NCBI GenBank assembly: GCA_030619415.1
Contig: JAUXBM010000097.1
Location: 1 to 6,927, forward strand
Source of the DNA: Chlorobiota bacterium
GTDB taxonomy: Bacteria; Bacteroidota; Bacteroidia; Bacteroidales; F082
Direction: 5' to 3'
Length of the DNA: 6,927 nucleotides
Shown: piece by piece, positions 1 to 6,788 of the stretch
Numbering within the stretch: the first letter of the stretch is position 1
Layout of the letters: every line of letters starts with the position of its first letter
Notes under the pieces: model-generated
The model's database searches: none
What the model saw: the letters and a program-made list of their open reading frames with translations, nothing else
Told to the model about the DNA's origin: nothing
Translations under genes and position numbers: made by a program

Positions 1-6
1 AGCAAT

Positions 7-1314
7 ATGCCAAATAAGTTTGGGATGCGAACCGATCAGACTCCAATGACGCATATCGATGATGTGTCGGTAAAAGAGATGATCGATGAATATGGATCTC
101 CCTTGTTTGTGATTTCTGAAAGAAAAATCAGGAGCAACCTGCGAAAAGCAAGGAAGGCCTTTGAGACGCGCTATCCAAAAGTGCAATTCGCCTGGTCGTA
201 TAAGACGAATTATCTGGATGCCGTTTGTAAAACTTTTCACCAGGAAGGATCATGGGCTGAAGTTGTTTCGGGGTTTGAATACGACAAGGCAATACACAAT
301 GGTGTTGATGGCACTAAGATCATTTATAACGGTCCTGATAAAACAGAAGAAAGTCTGGAAAAAGCAATTAACAACCAATCGCTCATTCACATCGATCACC
401 TGGATGAATTTTATAGCATTAAGAAAGTTGCTGCAAATCTTGGCAAAACAGCAAGGGTTGCAATCAGGGTGAATATGGATACAGGTGTTTACCCGATGTG
501 GGACAGGTTTGGTTTCAATTACGAAAACGGACAGGCATGGAATGCACTGAACAAGATTATGCGTTCGGATGAAATGAACCTGGTAGGATTGCACACACAT
601 ATCGGTACTTTCATGCTTTCGGCCAATGCATATCAAGTTGCGGCAAGCAAACTGGCTGATCTGGCGATCGGAATCAGGAATAAATACAAACATGAGATCG
701 AATACATCGATATGGGTGGAGGATTTACTTCATCTAATAGGCTAAAAGGCAGCTACCTCCCTGGAACCGACAGCAATCCTTCCATCAATGATTATGCTGA
801 AGCCATCACAACAGCCTTGATCAACAGTGAGTTTTCGACCGAAAAGTTACCCCTGCTAATTCTTGAAACCGGTCGTGCATTGATTGATGACGCTGCTCAC
901 CTGCTGGGAACGGTTATCTCAAATAAAAGACTCTCAGATGGCCGTCGGACTACAATTCTCGATATTGGGGTGAACATCTTGTTTACTTCATTCTGGTACG
1001 ACCATACAATTACCCCGGCTCAGGCATTTACACAGTATAACGAGGATACAGTAGTTTATGGCCCGCTATGTATGAATATTGACGTGCTGCGGGAACACAT
1101 TAATTTGCCATTGCTGAATACAGGAGAGCATGTTGTGGTTCAGAAAGTAGGCGCTTACAATATGACCCAATGGATGCAGTTTATCACACTTCGGCCAAGG
1201 ATTGTGATGATTGATATGGAAGGGAAAGTACATGTTGTCCGCGAAAGGGAAAACCTGGAGCGGTTACTTGAATTTGAAAAAGTTCCGGAACACTTAAGGA
1301 AGTTTGATTTATAA
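7..1314 (+). CDS. PLP-dependent fold-type III amino-acid decarboxylase (diaminopimelate decarboxylase-like)
   Basis: A 435-residue cytoplasmic enzyme of the alanine-racemase-fold decarboxylase family (LysA, NspC, eukaryotic ODC). Visible landmarks are the PLP lysine in SYKTNY (K66), HTHIGT around H198, the glycine-rich phosphate loop GGG at 237-239, ETGR at 287-290, the GPLC motif with the shared-active-site cysteine C355 and D359, and GAY at 382-384. An N-terminal PLP barrel and a C-terminal beta-domain both appear complete. LysA proteins are usually about 390-420 residues, so this one is slightly long. After the cysteine it reads MNID, where LysA has an acidic residue (CExxD) and ODC has CD. 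This argues against a plain lysA assignment and resembles the non-acidic motif I associate with carboxynorspermidine-type enzymes. The start is the first ATG, 6 nt from the window edge; in-frame ATGs at codons 7 and 14 are alternatives, and the ribosome-binding region is outside the window. Class is confident; substrate is unknown. Confidence 0.88.
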   Translation: MPNKFGMRTDQTPMTHIDDVSVKEMIDEYGSPLFVISERKIRSNLRKARKAFETRYPKVQFAWSYKTNYLDAVCKTFHQEGSWAEVVSGFEYDKAIHNGVDGTKIIYNGPDKTEESLEKAINNQSLIHIDHLDEFYSIKKVAANLGKTARVAIRVNMDTGVYPMWDRFGFNYENGQAWNALNKIMRSDEMNLVGLHTHIGTFMLSANAYQVAASKLADLAIGIRNKYKHEIEYIDMGGGFTSSNRLKGSYLPGTDSNPSINDYAEAITTALINSEFSTEKLPLLILETGRALIDDAAHLLGTVISNKRLSDGRRTTILDIGVNILFTSFWYDHTITPAQAFTQYNEDTVVYGPLCMNIDVLREHINLPLLNTGEHVVVQKVGAYNMTQWMQFITLRPRIVMIDMEGKVHVVRERENLERLLEFEKVPEHLRKFDL

Positions 1315-1318
1315 CATT

Positions 1319-1341
1319 GTTGCACGCAGCACCGCTGCAAC
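1319..1341 (+). terminator. Hairpin just after the decarboxylase stop, possible weak terminator
   Basis: Four bases after the TAA, GTTGCA (1319-1324) pairs with TGCAAC (1336-1341). The stem extends by GC/GC across a single bulged C, around the loop AGCACC. An alternative fold pairs CACGC (1323-1327) with GCGTG (1343-1347). The placement fits an end-of-transcript structure, but no T-run follows, so it is not a standard rho-independent terminator. It could instead be a 3' stabilising stem or chance. Confidence 0.3.
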
Positions 1342-1400
1342 CGCGTGAAATGTGGCTTTAACAAATTGAATCTGTTCGATGACATAATTACTGATAACCT

Positions 1401-1531
1401 GAGACCTTTGCAAAATCTCTTTAAACTGTCTTTCTGAACGTAGTGAAGAATCCTTACGTTCTGAATTTTAGCTATGTAAAGATCCTTCACTGCATTCAGG
1501 AGGACAAAATGGTATGTTTTGAAAAGGTCTC
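1401..1531. mobile_element. MITE-like non-autonomous element (131 bp)
   Basis: The ends are inverted repeats: GAGACCTTTGCAAAA (1401-1415) and TTTTGAAAAGGTCTC (1517-1531), matching at 14 of 15 positions. The element is flanked on both sides by AACCT (1396-1400 and 1532-1536), a perfect 5-bp target-site duplication. It contains no transposase and no meaningful ORF, only an inner long palindrome. This is the structure of a miniature inverted-repeat element mobilised in trans by a full-length insertion sequence elsewhere in the genome. The ends resemble those of DDE-transposase insertion sequences, but I cannot name the parent family from this sequence. It sits between two same-strand genes and interrupts neither. 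Confidence 0.75.
1427..1506. repeat. Long imperfect palindrome inside the MITE
   Basis: Arms 1427-1452 and 1481-1506 are 26 nt each and are reverse complements at 21 of 26 positions, around a 28-nt centre. In a plus-strand RNA, three of the five mismatches become G-U pairs, so 24 of 26 positions could pair. The cores (TTCTGAACGTAGTGAAGAATC-like on the left, GATCCTTCACTGCATTCAGG-like on the right) resemble a dispersed intergenic palindrome seen in many Bacteroidota and other genomes. No T-run follows the right arm, so a terminator role is not supported. Confidence 0.65.
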
Positions 1532-1536
1532 AACCT

Positions 1537-1644
1537 ATCACTGAACTTTACCAGGGAGATCATAATAATATTTATGCTCACAACTATTATTTTGAGTTTA
1601 CACCACTGTCATTGGTGAAAAGCGTATTTTTGGAATAGACCGGT
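1537..1644 (+). other. Leader region of the urea-transporter operon
   Basis: This AT-rich stretch lies between the MITE and the operon start and should hold the operon promoter. The only exact TAnnTTTG match is TATTTTTG at 1625-1632, just 12 nt from the ATG and without a TTTG-type -33 element at the usual distance. It would give an almost leaderless mRNA. TTTTG at 1590-1594 is another AT-rich candidate but does not match the consensus. No clear Shine-Dalgarno site is present before 1645. I see no RNA gene or riboswitch here. Confidence 0.35.
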
Positions 1645-3828
1645 ATGGAAAATAACACACGAAATATTCTGGCAGATGCCTTTAAGGGTATTGTCAATAG
1701 CTATGGCCAGGTGTTCTTTTCAAAAAACCGAATACTGGCTGCTATTCTTTTAGTCGTTTCGTTTTTCGATGTGTATGCGGGAATGGCGGGCGTATTGGCT
1801 GTCGTCTTTACCAATTCATTCGCTATAGCCATTGGCCTGAACAAACAAAAAGTCAGTGAAGGATTATACGGGTTCAACAGCTTGCTTGTCGGACTTGGCG
1901 TTGGAATTTATTATCAGCCCGGAGCTGAATTCTACCTTGTTTTATTTTTCATTTCATTGATGACCCTTTTCATCACCGTCGGATTCGAAGGTGTGTTGGG
2001 CAAATACGGCCTGCCCTATTTAAGTATCCCATTCCTGTTTGGTATCTGGATGGTGATGATTGCAGCAAAAGGATATTCAGCACTCGATATCAGCGAAAGG
2101 GGCATTTACAATCTGAATGAGATGTACACCATTGGCGGGATGACCATGGTTAAACTTTATGAATGGTTTAACAACCTTGCAATTCCCGAATCGTTGCGCA
2201 TCTATTTTAAATCATTGAGTGCGATATTCTTTCAGTATCATTTATTTGCCGGTATATTAATCGCTGGCGGATTATTGTTTTATTCGCGTATTGCTTTTCT
2301 GCTTTCGCTGATTGGTTTTTATACTGCCTACTATTTTTACCACTTTATTGGAGCCGATATCACCGAAATAAGTTACAGTTATATTGGTTTTAACTACATT
2401 TTGACGGCTATTGCGGTGGGTGGTTTCTTTATTGTGCCGTCCCGGCAATCGATTATTTGGGTCATTCTGCTCACGCCCCTTGTGGCCATCATTTTAAGCA
2501 GCACTGCCTACATATTTTCAATTTTCAATCTCTCCGTATTTTCCTTGCCTTTTAATATTGTAGTGATCCTTTTTATTTATGTGTTGAAATTCAGGGAAAG
2601 GAATACCGACAAGCTTGCAGCAGTAACTGTACAATTGTATTCACCCGAACAACATGCTTACAGCCATAAAAATTACATGCAGCGGTTTGGCAACTTACCA
2701 TGGATTGCTATGAAATTGCCTTTTTGGGGTGAGTGGAAAGTAACACAGGCCCACGATGGAGAATACACACACAAAAATGATTGGAGACAGGCCTGGGATT
2801 TTGAAATCGCTGACGAAGAAGGTAAGATTTATGACGGATCCGATAAAAAATTATCAGATTATTACTGTTTCAACAAACCGGTAACCGCTCCATTCGATGG
2901 GGTTATCGAAGAAATTGAAGATGGAATTGAAGACAATGCCATAGGCGATATGAACCTTCAGAAAAACTGGGGCAACTCGGTTGTCATCAAACATGATGAA
3001 AAATTTTACTCGCAAGTAAGTCACCTGAAAAATGACAGCATTAAAGTGGAAGTTGATCAATCAGTAAAACAAGGAGATATTGTTGCCTACTGCGGTAATT
3101 CAGGGCGGTCGCTTGTGCCTCATATTCATTTTCAGTTCCAGGACAATCCCTCCATTGGCTCGAAAACCATCGATTACCCGATATCATCATTCATCGAAAA
3201 TTCAAATGGTTTGTTTTCATTCGAAACTTCGGCGATACCGAAGAAGGACCAAACAATCTCAAATATTACGACCAACGATCTGTTAAAAAACGCCTATCAC
3301 TTTATTCCCGGCCAGGTAGTTCAATTTGAAATTGAGCAGGACAATAAAAAACGCCAGGTAAATTGGAAAATAGAATCCGATATTTACAACAATACCTGTT
3401 TTAAATGTGAGGAGACAGATGCGGTGGCGTGGTTTAAAGAATTGGGGAACGTATTTTATTTCACGCATTACAACGGAAAAAGAAATACCCTGCTCTATTA
3501 TTTCTTTTTGTCTTCGTTTAAGGTTGTGAATGCTTTTTATCCCAATATGCAACTTTCCGATGAATATCCTTTGAGTATTTTCCCCAACAAATTCAAGCTT
3601 CTTGTTCAGGATTTTTGTATTCCTTTCTTCCGTTTCCTGAAGACAAGGTATGTCCTGAATTATGAATCATTCGATGAGGCGGGCAAACTGCTTACATTGA
3701 AATCTTCTGCAAAATTTGGGAATGGAAACCGGCAAATTGATTTTGATTTGTCAATTGGTGAGAAAGGGATTACGGAATTCAGCATAAGCGATTCCGGGGA
3801 AATAATTAAAGCCAACCGCAAATTTTAG
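1645..3828 (+). CDS. Urea transporter (UT family) fused to M23 zinc endopeptidase domain
   Basis: A 727-residue inner-membrane protein. Residues about 10-316 form a UT-family urea channel with the two internal repeats expected. GQVFFSKN (21-28) and GLYGFNSLLVGLGVG (73-87) in the first half mirror IFFQYHLFAGIL (194-205) and SYIGFNYILTAIAVGG (245-260) in the second. Strongly hydrophobic helices end in the basic stretch KFRERN (315-320). Residues about 365-502 are an M23 (LytM-like) domain: H376 and D385 (AWDF) plus H495 as the zinc set, H460 (SHL) and H493 of PHIHFQ as catalytic histidines, and GNSGRS at 484-489. Residues about 520-727 match nothing I know. An in-frame TAG at 1636-1638 blocks N-terminal extension, and the next Met comes after the first UT motif, so this start is secure. 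Urea is the family substrate; transport of other small amides is possible. Confidence 0.85.
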   Translation: MENNTRNILADAFKGIVNSYGQVFFSKNRILAAILLVVSFFDVYAGMAGVLAVVFTNSFAIAIGLNKQKVSEGLYGFNSLLVGLGVGIYYQPGAEFYLVLFFISLMTLFITVGFEGVLGKYGLPYLSIPFLFGIWMVMIAAKGYSALDISERGIYNLNEMYTIGGMTMVKLYEWFNNLAIPESLRIYFKSLSAIFFQYHLFAGILIAGGLLFYSRIAFLLSLIGFYTAYYFYHFIGADITEISYSYIGFNYILTAIAVGGFFIVPSRQSIIWVILLTPLVAIILSSTAYIFSIFNLSVFSLPFNIVVILFIYVLKFRERNTDKLAAVTVQLYSPEQHAYSHKNYMQRFGNLPWIAMKLPFWGEWKVTQAHDGEYTHKNDWRQAWDFEIADEEGKIYDGSDKKLSDYYCFNKPVTAPFDGVIEEIEDGIEDNAIGDMNLQKNWGNSVVIKHDEKFYSQVSHLKNDSIKVEVDQSVKQGDIVAYCGNSGRSLVPHIHFQFQDNPSIGSKTIDYPISSFIENSNGLFSFETSAIPKKDQTISNITTNDLLKNAYHFIPGQVVQFEIEQDNKKRQVNWKIESDIYNNTCFKCEETDAVAWFKELGNVFYFTHYNGKRNTLLYYFFLSSFKVVNAFYPNMQLSDEYPLSIFPNKFKLLVQDFCIPFFRFLKTRYVLNYESFDEAGKLLTLKSSAKFGNGNRQIDFDLSIGEKGITEFSISDSGEIIKANRKF

Positions 3829-3835
3829 GACAGGA
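3827..3835 (+). promoter_or_regulatory. Ribosome-binding site overlapping the upstream stop
   Basis: AGGA at 3827-3830 overlaps the TAG stop of the transporter gene and lies 7 nt before the ATG at 3838. A second AGGA at 3832-3835 is too close (2 nt) to be optimal. The arrangement suggests translational coupling of the first two operon genes. Confidence 0.5.
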
Positions 3836-3837
3836 AA

Positions 3838-5253
3838 ATGAAGGGAAGAATTCTTGTTGTAATGGTTTTAATTTTTAGCTTTTGGCTTCAACTTCATGCC
3901 GACGAAAAAATAACTTTTCGATACATTGATTCGACGAGCTACAAACTTTATGTGGAACAAAAATGGGACTCGCTTTCAATAATCGGGAAGCTTGCACATA
4001 AAAACGGTATTGATTATTACTACCTGCGGATGCGGTTGGGTACTGCCGATTTCCAGCGGGAAAAATACATCGCAGCCCGGACCAATTTCAAAAAAGCATT
4101 GGTGTTTGATAACCACAGTATTTCTGCAAAATCCTATTTGTACTTTTCGCAGTTGTATTCTGGGAATAAAACGATGGCATACAGGTACTCCCTGAATTTC
4201 ACAGCTAAACAGAAAGAGCGCTTTGGCGTAAAAATAAGAACCGTTGAGAATATTGGAATTTTAGGAGGTTATTCTTTTTCTGACAACTATAACAAAAATG
4301 GGAGCATTGATTTACTTACCGATGACGCCTCACTTGGCAAACAGTTGTTAATGGGTAACATGGTAATCGGGTCATTTGGGTTCAGCCTGAATTTTTCACC
4401 AACTGTTAGTTTGAATGGAAGCATCAATTATGAAAATGTGGAAAAGCGGAACCGGTTTCAATATATTCTGGAAAAATGGGATAAACAGAAAGTCATAACC
4501 GGTCCGAACGGAAGTTATCGGAATGATTTCCGCCTCAAACAGGAAGAAGCCGAAAGTACCTTTGACAGCTTCATCAACCAAATCGAGTTTTACTTAAACG
4601 CTAAAGTTCAATTGGATGAAGGTTGGTCTTTTAACTTATTTACCAATATTCTATACCTCAACCTTACCCAATATGTTAATTTGGAGGAATTCGAATATCA
4701 AATTAAAGCAGTCGATACTTCTTTTGTTAATTATGTTGCCGGAATAAACCTCCAGAAAGATTTCGGTTTTTTCATCCTTGATTTCACCACTACTTTTTCA
4801 AAACTTTATTCCTCCAACCAATTCCAGGCTGGCATATCGGCAACTTATTATCCTTTTGGAAGCCATGTATTTTATGGACGGACAGGCGCTACCTATTTTA
4901 GTCAGGTTGGATTTGATAATATCGCTGAAGACCGAATTTTATTTAACCAGATGCTTGGTTTCAAACTTTCAAAAAAAACATGGCTTGAAGGAGAATTTTA
5001 TTCAGGCAACCTCAACAATGTAAATATTAAACAGGCAGCCATTGTTTACAACCTGCCTGACAAAATAAATTATACGCTTGGATTAAATCTTCATATATTT
5101 GTCAATCAACACCTTTCGGTTCATTTAATGTATGATTACTACAGTAAATCAGGTTATTATAATAACAATGCAGGAGATGATGATGAATTGAATGAATACA
5201 TTACCGTTTATCAAACACATAACATAACAGGAGGCTTAAAATGGGTATTTTGA
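3838..5253 (+). CDS. Secreted TPR-containing outer-membrane beta-barrel protein
   Basis: A 471-residue protein with a type I signal peptide: basic MKGR, a hydrophobic core, and likely cleavage after LHA at about residue 21. Residues about 30-125 are helical and TPR-like, for example YYYLRMRLGTADFQREKYIAARTN followed by KALVFD near 86-91. From about 138 to the end the sequence alternates hydrophobic and polar residues with many Tyr, Phe, Asn and Gly. It carries repeated aromatic-ended strands and finishes GGLKWVF, a C-terminal phenylalanine typical of BAM-assembled barrels. I infer a barrel of roughly 12-16 strands in the outer membrane with a periplasmic TPR domain. The layout recalls YaiO-like proteins, but I cannot confirm that family. 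It starts 9 nt after the transporter gene and overlaps the next by 13 nt, so it is the middle gene of the operon. Function is unknown; a pore or docking role is inferred. Confidence 0.8.
   Translation: MKGRILVVMVLIFSFWLQLHADEKITFRYIDSTSYKLYVEQKWDSLSIIGKLAHKNGIDYYYLRMRLGTADFQREKYIAARTNFKKALVFDNHSISAKSYLYFSQLYSGNKTMAYRYSLNFTAKQKERFGVKIRTVENIGILGGYSFSDNYNKNGSIDLLTDDASLGKQLLMGNMVIGSFGFSLNFSPTVSLNGSINYENVEKRNRFQYILEKWDKQKVITGPNGSYRNDFRLKQEEAESTFDSFINQIEFYLNAKVQLDEGWSFNLFTNILYLNLTQYVNLEEFEYQIKAVDTSFVNYVAGINLQKDFGFFILDFTTTFSKLYSSNQFQAGISATYYPFGSHVFYGRTGATYFSQVGFDNIAEDRILFNQMLGFKLSKKTWLEGEFYSGNLNNVNIKQAAIVYNLPDKINYTLGLNLHIFVNQHLSVHLMYDYYSKSGYYNNNAGDDDELNEYITVYQTHNITGGLKWVF
5229..5234 (+). promoter_or_regulatory. 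Strong Shine-Dalgarno AGGAGG inside the upstream gene
   Basis: AGGAGG lies 6 nt before the ATG at 5241 and is encoded by the Gly-Gly codons near the end of the barrel gene. It is the best ribosome-binding site in the window and fixes the start of the downstream TPR gene at 5241 despite the overlap. Confidence 0.7.
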
Positions 5254-5858
5254 TTAGAACATTATTGGTTTTATTAATTTTTTCCGGAACATCCATCTTT
5301 GGACAACAAGAAGGAGAAGTGCAAAATGTATTTGAACAATCCTACAGGCTTGAAACAGAAGGCGAGTATACCAAAGCGATAAATCTGCTAAAAACCAGGT
5401 ACAGTGAGGACTCCTATGAAATAAACCTTCGTTTGGGCTGGTTGAACTATTTGTCTGGTCTTTTTAGTGAATCGATGCCGTACTACCAAAAATGTATTTT
5501 ACTGAAGCCACTTTCTATCGAAGCCCGTTTGGGCATAGTAAATCCAGCTGCATCGATGGGTAACTGGACACAGGTGGAGAAATACTACAACGAAATCCTT
5601 GAGATCGACCAGGAAAATTCAATGGTTAACTACCGCATGGCATTACTCTACTATGGTCGGGAAGATTATCAGACAGCTTTTCGTTATGTCGAAAAAGTAG
5701 TGAATCATTACCCGTTTGATTATGATTCAGTCATCCTCCTGGCATGGACAAACTACATGATGGGAAAAGCCCGTGAAGCAAAAATTTTGTTCAACAAGGC
5801 ATTGTTGATCCAACCTCATGACGAATCTGCACTTAGCGGGCTCGAGTTAATTAAATAA
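5241..5858 (+). CDS. Secreted tetratricopeptide-repeat protein
   Basis: A 205-residue protein with a type I signal peptide, hydrophobic from residue 7 to 19 and likely cleaved after SIFG at about 21. There is no lipobox cysteine, so it is probably a soluble periplasmic protein. The mature part is almost entirely TPR: about five repeats near 28-57, 58-91, 92-125, 126-159 and 160-193. They show the usual pattern of small residues and closing prolines, such as LLKP at 87-90, NHYP at 155-158 and LIQP at 189-192. TPR arrays act as protein-binding scaffolds. Since the gene overlaps the barrel gene by 13 nt in a different frame, its partner is plausibly the barrel protein or the periplasmic part of the first operon product. 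No enzymatic motif is visible. Confidence 0.85.
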   Translation: MGILIRTLLVLLIFSGTSIFGQQEGEVQNVFEQSYRLETEGEYTKAINLLKTRYSEDSYEINLRLGWLNYLSGLFSESMPYYQKCILLKPLSIEARLGIVNPAASMGNWTQVEKYYNEILEIDQENSMVNYRMALLYYGREDYQTAFRYVEKVVNHYPFDYDSVILLAWTNYMMGKAREAKILFNKALLIQPHDESALSGLELIK

Positions 5859-5860
5859 CA

Positions 5861-6763
5861 TTAATCATCATCGCCATCCTTCGTTAATGCTTCCATCACA
5901 TCCTCAATGTTTCCAGGTGTACTACTGATCTTCATAAACTGGCCCATTTTTAGTTCCGGCCAATAAAGGGCAATGCGGTACTTTCCGTGAAGCATTGTCG
6001 CCTCTTTTCCCTGGAGGATAATTTCGTACGGTAAATTTGCAATATTGCCCTCTCCAATAATGGGCAGAAAATGAGCTTCGCCTTCCTCAACATCATTCAG
6101 TCCCACACCAAAAACAGCAATTTTTTCGCTTTCAAATAATTGCTCATAGACTTTAATTGTCTTTCCTTTTCCTTCATTCAAATTTTTACGGATGATTTCC
6201 AATCCTTGTTCAAACGACTCAAATTCATTCAACTCTTCCGGATCATCAAAATAGGGCATCATCATCATATAACGGTAATCAGGCAGATCTTCAGCTTCAA
6301 CTTCACCTCCAAAAGGTTCTAATTTTCCCAATGAGCTAAAAATATTTTTTACTTTTTCTGACATTTCCTTCAATTGTTTTTCCTGCCCATCCAATTGCTG
6401 CCCCCAATAGGCAAGAAACATATATTCCGGATTTAAAATACTGACCGTTACTGTATCATTGTTGTCAATTATTACAGCTTTTAATACACTTGCGAGCGTA
6501 CCCCTGTCTTCAAACTGAAGGCTAAGGTTTTTCAACGCTTCACTTGTAAAGCAAACAACTGTGAAGTTTTTATTGTTTGCCGGATGATACGCTCCTATTA
6601 CTTCGAAACCACCGTTTGAAATCGCTTCGGTTAATTGCGATTTTATTTCACCGGCACTCCCTTTAACTCCGGTTATCTCAAAATAAGGAGAAAGGACTTC
6701 CTGTGAAGTTGAGGTGTTAACCATGAACAACAACAAACCAATTATCAGAACAATATTTTTCAT
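5861..6763 (-). CDS. Secreted protein of unknown function, possible DUF302-like tandem
   Basis: A 300-residue protein with a type I signal peptide (MKN, a hydrophobic stretch, likely cleavage near TSTS-QE at residue 20). I do not recognise the family firmly. Residues about 38-120 (Leu-rich helix, GGFEVIGAYHP, then strands ending VTVSILNPEYMFLAYW) resemble the DUF302 pattern of a helix, paired strands and a terminal 'NP' segment. Residues about 185-278 look like a second, divergent copy with IALYWPEL at 264-271 in the equivalent place. The linker is acidic and carries an odd MMMM run at 166-169. The tail is very acidic (KDGDDD). There is no lipobox, transmembrane helix or catalytic motif. The start is the only ATG that gives a signal peptide; the site before it is weak (AGG). 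The gene converges on the operon with 2 nt between stops, so it is transcribed separately. Confidence 0.8.
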   Translation of the reverse strand: MKNIVLIIGLLLFMVNTSTSQEVLSPYFEITGVKGSAGEIKSQLTEAISNGGFEVIGAYHPANNKNFTVVCFTSEALKNLSLQFEDRGTLASVLKAVIIDNNDTVTVSILNPEYMFLAYWGQQLDGQEKQLKEMSEKVKNIFSSLGKLEPFGGEVEAEDLPDYRYMMMMPYFDDPEELNEFESFEQGLEIIRKNLNEGKGKTIKVYEQLFESEKIAVFGVGLNDVEEGEAHFLPIIGEGNIANLPYEIILQGKEATMLHGKYRIALYWPELKMGQFMKISSTPGNIEDVMEALTKDGDDD

Positions 6764-6788
6764 ATTTACCTATTTATATAATTTCATG

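Larger units (their letters stand above)
1396..1536. repeat. Target-site duplication AACCT flanking the MITE
   Basis: The direct repeat AACCT occurs at 1396-1400 and 1532-1536, exactly abutting the terminal inverted repeats. Removing the element and one copy gives an empty site reading ...CTGATAACCTATCACTG..., which is itself palindromic (TGATA-ACC-TATCA). The insertion may therefore have chosen a small dyad. Confidence 0.65.

Noticed and set aside
250..693. Long minus-strand open frame (147 codons) opposite the decarboxylase
   Set aside because: It lies wholly inside a confidently identified gene and its protein has no recognisable domain or ribosome-binding site; it is a codon-bias shadow.
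1155..1490. Minus-strand open frame of 111 codons crossing from the decarboxylase 3' end into the MITE
   Set aside because: It is composed of antisense coding sequence plus repeat DNA and shows no protein-like character.
1509..1544. Mini-ORF of 11 codons (MVCFEKVSTYH) preceded by AGGAGG at 1498-1503
   Set aside because: The Shine-Dalgarno look-alike is part of the repeat's right arm and the frame runs out of the MITE into flanking DNA; most likely coincidence rather than a leader peptide.
1625..1632. TATTTTTG as the operon's -7 promoter element
   Set aside because: It matches TAnnTTTG exactly but would leave only about 5 nt of leader and has no -33 partner at the right spacing; kept only as a remark on the leader region.
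5838..5873. TTAAT...ATTAA dyad between the convergent genes as a bidirectional terminator
   Set aside because: Only five A/T pairs, no GC stem and no T-run; too weak to terminate transcription.
6255..6270. CAT-rich short repeat (catcatcatcat)
   Set aside because: It encodes the MMMM run of the secreted protein; four units are too few to call a functional microsatellite.
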